DNA of 64,000 bases, from contig CP126200.1 in the NCBI GenBank assembly GCA_030272155.1, positions 5,220,001 through 5,284,000 on the forward strand. Reading direction: 5' to 3'. Source of the stretch: Tetradesmus obliquus (taxonomy: Eukaryota > Chlorophyta > Chlorophyceae > Sphaeropleales > Scenedesmaceae). Position 1 is the stretch's first letter. Each line of letters starts with the position of its first letter. Below the pieces are notes generated by a model, which was not told the DNA's origin, made no database searches, and worked only from the letters and a program-made list of their open reading frames with translations. The position numbers and the translations under genes are program-made. Positions 59,827 to 64,000 of this stretch are shown piece after piece.

Positions 59827-60799
59827 CGCGATGTGATGCGGAGCCCAGTGCGGTGAGGCCTGCCTATTTCTAGATTGAGTTTGCTCAGCAGTTTGTTGAA
59901 CAGAGGCAGTCACGCCGCGAACACGCGGCTGCGAAGGCCCGACAGCGATTCCTGCATGCTTCACGGGCTATGCTCGCTGTATTGCTAGTCTGTCGGCTAT
60001 AAAATCTTCTCAAACACCAGTGAGATAACCCAACAAAGCTCTCCCAATGAAACAGGAGGCGTTTGTGCGAACCCAAGTTCTTGGTAGTCACTCTACGAAC
60101 AATGTTGTGTCACGCTGCAAGTCACAGGAAACTTCCCGGTAAGACTTGCACTCGCCTGTGCGCTACTCGGCGAGCGAGGTCATCAGACAGAAGCGGACCG
60201 TCCGACCCGAAGAGGTTCGCCGTTGGCGGTCCAACCACCGCCATATAACTCCCAGGTTCTGAAACGGAAAAGCCAAGTGCATTGATTGGAGCAGCCAATG
60301 CTATCATACGAAGCTCTTAAGGAACTGCAACAAGGCAGAGCAGTGTGCTGCAGCGTCAGCAAGCAACCTGCAGCCTGGAGGGAGGCTCAGTCACTGTCAA
60401 TAGCCTGCCTATGATCATGGCGGGTTGATGCTGGTGTGTCGTGGATACCTCCTACCTACGATTCAACGCCGACTGTAAGATAAGCAGGATGTGCAGGGCT
60501 TGATTACTCACGTAACCTATAGACATTCAACGTTTTCTGGGAACGTGCCAGAGGACGCACCTCTACAGCTCACCAGACTCATGCTTCGGTGTGCACACAT
60601 GCCAGGTTTAAGAATGTACGCACCGGGGTTGCTGAAAACTACGCCTGATGAGATCATAATATAACCACATGGAGGTTATCTGAGCAACATCATGCAGCAG
60701 CCCGACAGAGACCCATGACGCAACCACTGGCACAGCCAATGCCAGCCTTGGCTCAGCAAGTGCACAACAGCCAGCATAACAACCAGTGCAACACATCTG
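59827..60799. other. Intergenic region
   Basis: This gap lies between two minus-strand genes and should contain the 3' UTR of the LRR-IQ gene and the promoter of the 57835-59826 gene. No RNA gene, repeat or convincing small gene is visible. Confidence 0.4.
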
Positions 60800-63700
60800 C
60801 TATAGCACAGCGCCCCGCACTGGCGGCAGCGCAGACCCCAGCTGCTTGGAGCTGCCATTGCTGCACAGATGCCGTGCGCCGCCGCTGCCAGCGTCTCCAG
60901 ACCTGGCGTTGCTTGCAACAGCCGGCAGCGTGACCTTGCTGGACGCTGCCGATGAAGCCGATGACGCAGAAGAAGCCCCTGACAAGGTGCTGCGCCTCGG
61001 CTGCATGCCTTGGCAGCTGCTGCTGTTGCGCAGCAAAGCGCCTGCCTCACCCCGCGCCCCAGCTTCACTGCGGCAGCCCACACTGGCCTCATTTGGTGGC
61101 CGCCGCTGCACCGCGCTGCCATCGCTGCCACAGCTGCTGCCGGAGCCGCGCCGTGCAGCTGCAGCTGTGCCGCAGCTGCTAAAGGACTGCAGCGACAGCC
61201 GCTCATCAGCATCATCAGCCTGAGCGTCACCAGGGCAGTGATGGCTGCGGCCGCCAGCTGCACTTGGGACAGCCCAAGCACCAGTTGCTGCTGCTGCTGC
61301 CGCCGGCGGGCCGACCAGCATATGGCTGGACGGCCTAGCAGCACCATTGCTTGTACGCCTGCTGGCGCTCGCTGCTGTCAGCTGCCCAGCCACCTGCTGC
61401 GGCCGCTTCCCAAGCGACACCTGCTGCTTCAGGCCCTGTCTGCTGCTGCTGCTGCTGGCAGCGGAGACCTGCTCCTGCAACCGCTGCAGCCTGGCATTTG
61501 GGTCTCTCAGCTGCTGCTGCAGCTTGTGGCGTGTTGCTGCCTTCTGGGTGTGCTTCTGGCGCCTGCAACGCAGAGGAAATCGGTCCACGGACAGCAGCCA
61601 CACTGAGTATCCGTGCACCTGGCACCGTGTGCGCGTCATCGTTATCTGGGGAGGCACGCACACCATGTCACAGGCCCCACTGGCTGCAAGCAAGCAACAT
61701 CACCTGCAGGCAGGTGCCTGCTGTGCAATGCGCAGAGGTATGATGCAACGCGCCCACTGTAACAAACCACTTGCTGACAGTAGCTGCTACCCAGCACACC
61801 TGTAGTATGCCTCCGCAGTGGCTCTGTCTGTAAAGCCCCACTCCTGCATCAGCTGCTGCAGCTTTGCCTCATGCCGGGCAGCTGCAGCGCTAGCAGTGCC
61901 ACCAGTACCAGCAGCATGGCCAGCTCCGCTGTCAGGCGCTGACAGATTATCACCAACACCATCTTCAGCAGCGCCGCCAGCGCAGCCAGCACTGCTTGGC
62001 TCAGCTCTAGGAGCCCGTGACGCTGCTGGCTGCGCTGCAGCTGCTGCCGCCTGCATTGTGCTGTAGCTGCTACTGGTGGCAGCAGCCAGCACTTGATAGT
62101 CAGCACCGCTACCGGCAGCACCGCCGCCGCTGCTGCTGCTGCCGCTGCCAGCATGCAGCGCCCAGCTACTGCCACAACCGCGCACCTCCGGCTGCATCAG
62201 CTCTTGCAGCAGCGCAGGCGACATCAAAACAAAGTCATCTGCAACCCCTTCAAACCCACCATCCCAGCTGGAGGCCTCTGCACCCAACTGCACACCCCCA
62301 GCAACTGCTCCAGCAGCTGTTGCTGCACTGCTGCTGCCGCATGCTGCTGCAAGCGCTGCCTTCAACCGCCGCCGGACCCCAAAGCCCCTGACAGCTGCCT
62401 GAATACGCACTGCTGCAGCATGCCGCTGCGCCGCACCCTCCAGCAGCTGCTGCTGCTGCCGCTGTCGCATGAGCACTACCAGCTGCCTTGCTTGGCAGCC
62501 GCGCCACATGCTCTGCAAGCTGACTGCAGCTGCTGCCAGCACCTGCTGCTGCTGGTGCTGCTGCAGCTGCTGTTTGTACAGCAATCGCGTGCACCGGGCA
62601 CGCCAGCTGGCCTGCAGAAGCTCGGCAGCACTGCTCAGCACCGCCGCTTGCTGTGCTGCATACTGGGGGTGCTGGGTCAGCTGCTGCTGGTGTTGGCTGC
62701 ATGGATGATGCGTGAGTTGCTGCAAGTACTGGTGGTCCAGGCAGATCCCAGTTGCAGTCCCTTCCGCTGTACCTGCTTCTGCTGCTGCCAATGACAATAA
62801 CAGTCTGGTGCCAGCAACAGGCTGTACCATGTTATTGAGGGTAGCTGCAGGCCTGACGTGCTGGCATATGCTGCCTGTGTGCTGCTGCTGCTGCTGCTGC
62901 CGCTGCTGCAGGGCCTGGTTGAAGACCAGCATCGCCCTGGTGCTGTAGTCCCACTGCTCTTCCATGGCTGGCATCCAGCTGCTGCTGCTGCTGCTGCTGC
63001 TGCTAGGCACTGTGCCTGATGCTGCTGCTGCTGCTAAGTGGCTGCCTGGCAGCTGATGCTGCGGCTGTCCCTGACCAGAGCTCTGCTGTGAATGATCTTG
63101 CTGCTGTAACGACTGAGCATGCACAGCATCAGCAGCTGCATTGGCAGCAGCTGTCAAGCCAGGCACCCATGCAGCTGCGGTTGCTGCTGCCAGCACAGCA
63201 GAAGAGGCATAGCCTGTCACCTGCAAGTTCCTACTCAAGCTGCCGGGCCCCGCTGCCAGCATATTGCCAGCTGCAGCTGCTGCTGTTTCATTCACTTCTT
63301 GCTGCAATGGCTGGCTTATACGTATGCTGCCCCTTCTCAGCTGCCGCATCAGCTCTACACCTAGCACAGCATTGCTTGCGACCACACGACCAACGGCTGC
63401 AACCTGCTTTGAGGGAACATGGCTGTAACCAGCTGGCTGCAACTGCTGCTGTTGCTGTTGCCAGGGCAGCTGCTGCAGCTGCTGGCTGCTGTGCCCTTCA
63501 TACAGCTCATCCCTATCAATCTGACGCAGCCACGGCAACACAGCCGCGACCTGCTGCCTGTACCAAGCTGTTGCATCCCCGGCTGGACTGGCATCCTGCT
63601 GCTGCTGCTGCCAGCCAGGGCCAGCCAGACTGCAGCAGGGGTTGTCATGCAGCTGCAGCTGCTGCAGGCAGGGTACGCCTGCCACACATGCCAAGCTGTG

Positions 63701-64000
63701 CCGCAGATCTGCCAGCTGGTTGAAAGACACATCCAAGGTGTGCAGCTGCAGGCAGCCATCCAGGCGCTGCAGCTGCCTGATCTGGTTGTCTGCAATGCTG
63801 AGCTGCTGCAGGTGCGGCAGCGGAGGCAGGCTAGGCCAGCTGGCAACGCGGTTGCTGGACAGGTCCAGCTGCTGTAGCAGGGGCAGGTGCAGGGATGATG
63901 GGAAGCTGCTGAGGCAGTTGCCAGAGGCGTCCAGGCGCTGCAGCAGGTTGCAGCCGGCCAGCCCCTGTAGCCCCACACGGCAGCAACGCAACACAATGGG
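60800..64000 (-). CDS. LRR and IQ-motif protein, 5' partial
   Basis: Two exons, 64000-61800 and 61562-60800, join by TACAG|GTGTGC...GTTGCAG|GCGCC in frame, with a 237-bp intron. The 5' end runs off the window, and no ATG is visible before the edge. Five SDS22-like leucine-rich repeats (RLDASGNCLSSFP, QLDLSSNRVASWP, QLSIADNQIRQL, TLDVSFNQLADL, QLQLHDNPCCSL) lie at about 63960-63610, followed by an LRR-cap-like YRQQVAAVLPWLRQID. Three IQ motifs follow at about 62630-62360 (LLQASWRARCTRLL, SLQSMWRGCQARQL, RIQAAVRGFGVRRRL). The joined tail reads EWGFTDRATAEAYYRRRQKH and then a coiled-coil-like LQQQLRDPNARLQRLQ. LRR plus IQ is the layout of CEP97/LRRIQ-type centrosomal or ciliary proteins, which bind calmodulin. 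I infer a basal-body or flagellar role only from that resemblance. Confidence 0.8.

Noticed and set aside
63994..64000. Start of the LRR-IQ gene inside the window
   Set aside because: The codon at 63994 is GTG and the frame stays open to the edge, so the true 5' end is outside.

Overview
The window looks like one end of a nuclear chromosome of a chlorophyte green alga. The evidence is a plant-type telomere motif (CCCTAAA)n, many short GT-AG introns, and coding sequence saturated with GCA/CAG/AGC triplets that give Ala-, Gln- and Ser-rich proteins. A sphaeroplealean or scenedesmacean alga is my best guess, but that is inference only.

Layout. (1) 1-19273 is a subtelomeric satellite: 14 complete units of 1355 bp plus 303 bp. 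They appear identical, and each carries a ~37-bp telomere-like tract oriented with the chromosome end to the left. The array stops 3 bp before where the next tract should start. (2) 19274-28115 is a decaying cluster of a MYND zinc-finger family. Copy 1 (+, about 20121-24419) is nearly complete but has three apparent lesions, one of them a 6-copy, 52-bp minisatellite that shifts the frame. Copy 2 (25142-27314, +) is a clear pseudogene. A third fragment is inverted (27315-27538, -), and its flank forms a long inverted repeat with the flank of copy 2. (3) 29111-52901 (-), possibly starting at 54253, is one giant gene. I joined 13 exons whose phases all agree, giving one open frame of 6488 codons plus a stop. 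The predicted protein has an N-terminal repeat domain with an EPWAAAAR motif, a chain of DGRPL/GPDG repeats on small exons, several hydrophobic segments, an amphipathic 11-residue-type repeat beside a membrane segment, and a C-terminal region with 14 IQ (calmodulin-binding) motifs interleaved with five copies of an unrecognised WGIGSRVSALKAM motif. (4) 53.0-57.8 kb is mostly non-coding, with minisatellites and a (CA)63 tract. (5) 57835-59826 (-) is an unrecognised single-exon Ser/Ala/Gln-rich protein gene. (6) 60800->64000 (-) is an LRR plus IQ-motif protein gene, cut by the right edge.

The most unusual thing here is inside the giant gene. Many of its introns contain partial, diverged copies ('echoes') of the neighbouring exon, including the splice site. 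The locus therefore seems to be gaining and losing exons by local tandem duplication. The giant protein and the LRR-IQ protein both look like calmodulin-responsive scaffolds, but no function is demonstrated by sequence alone.
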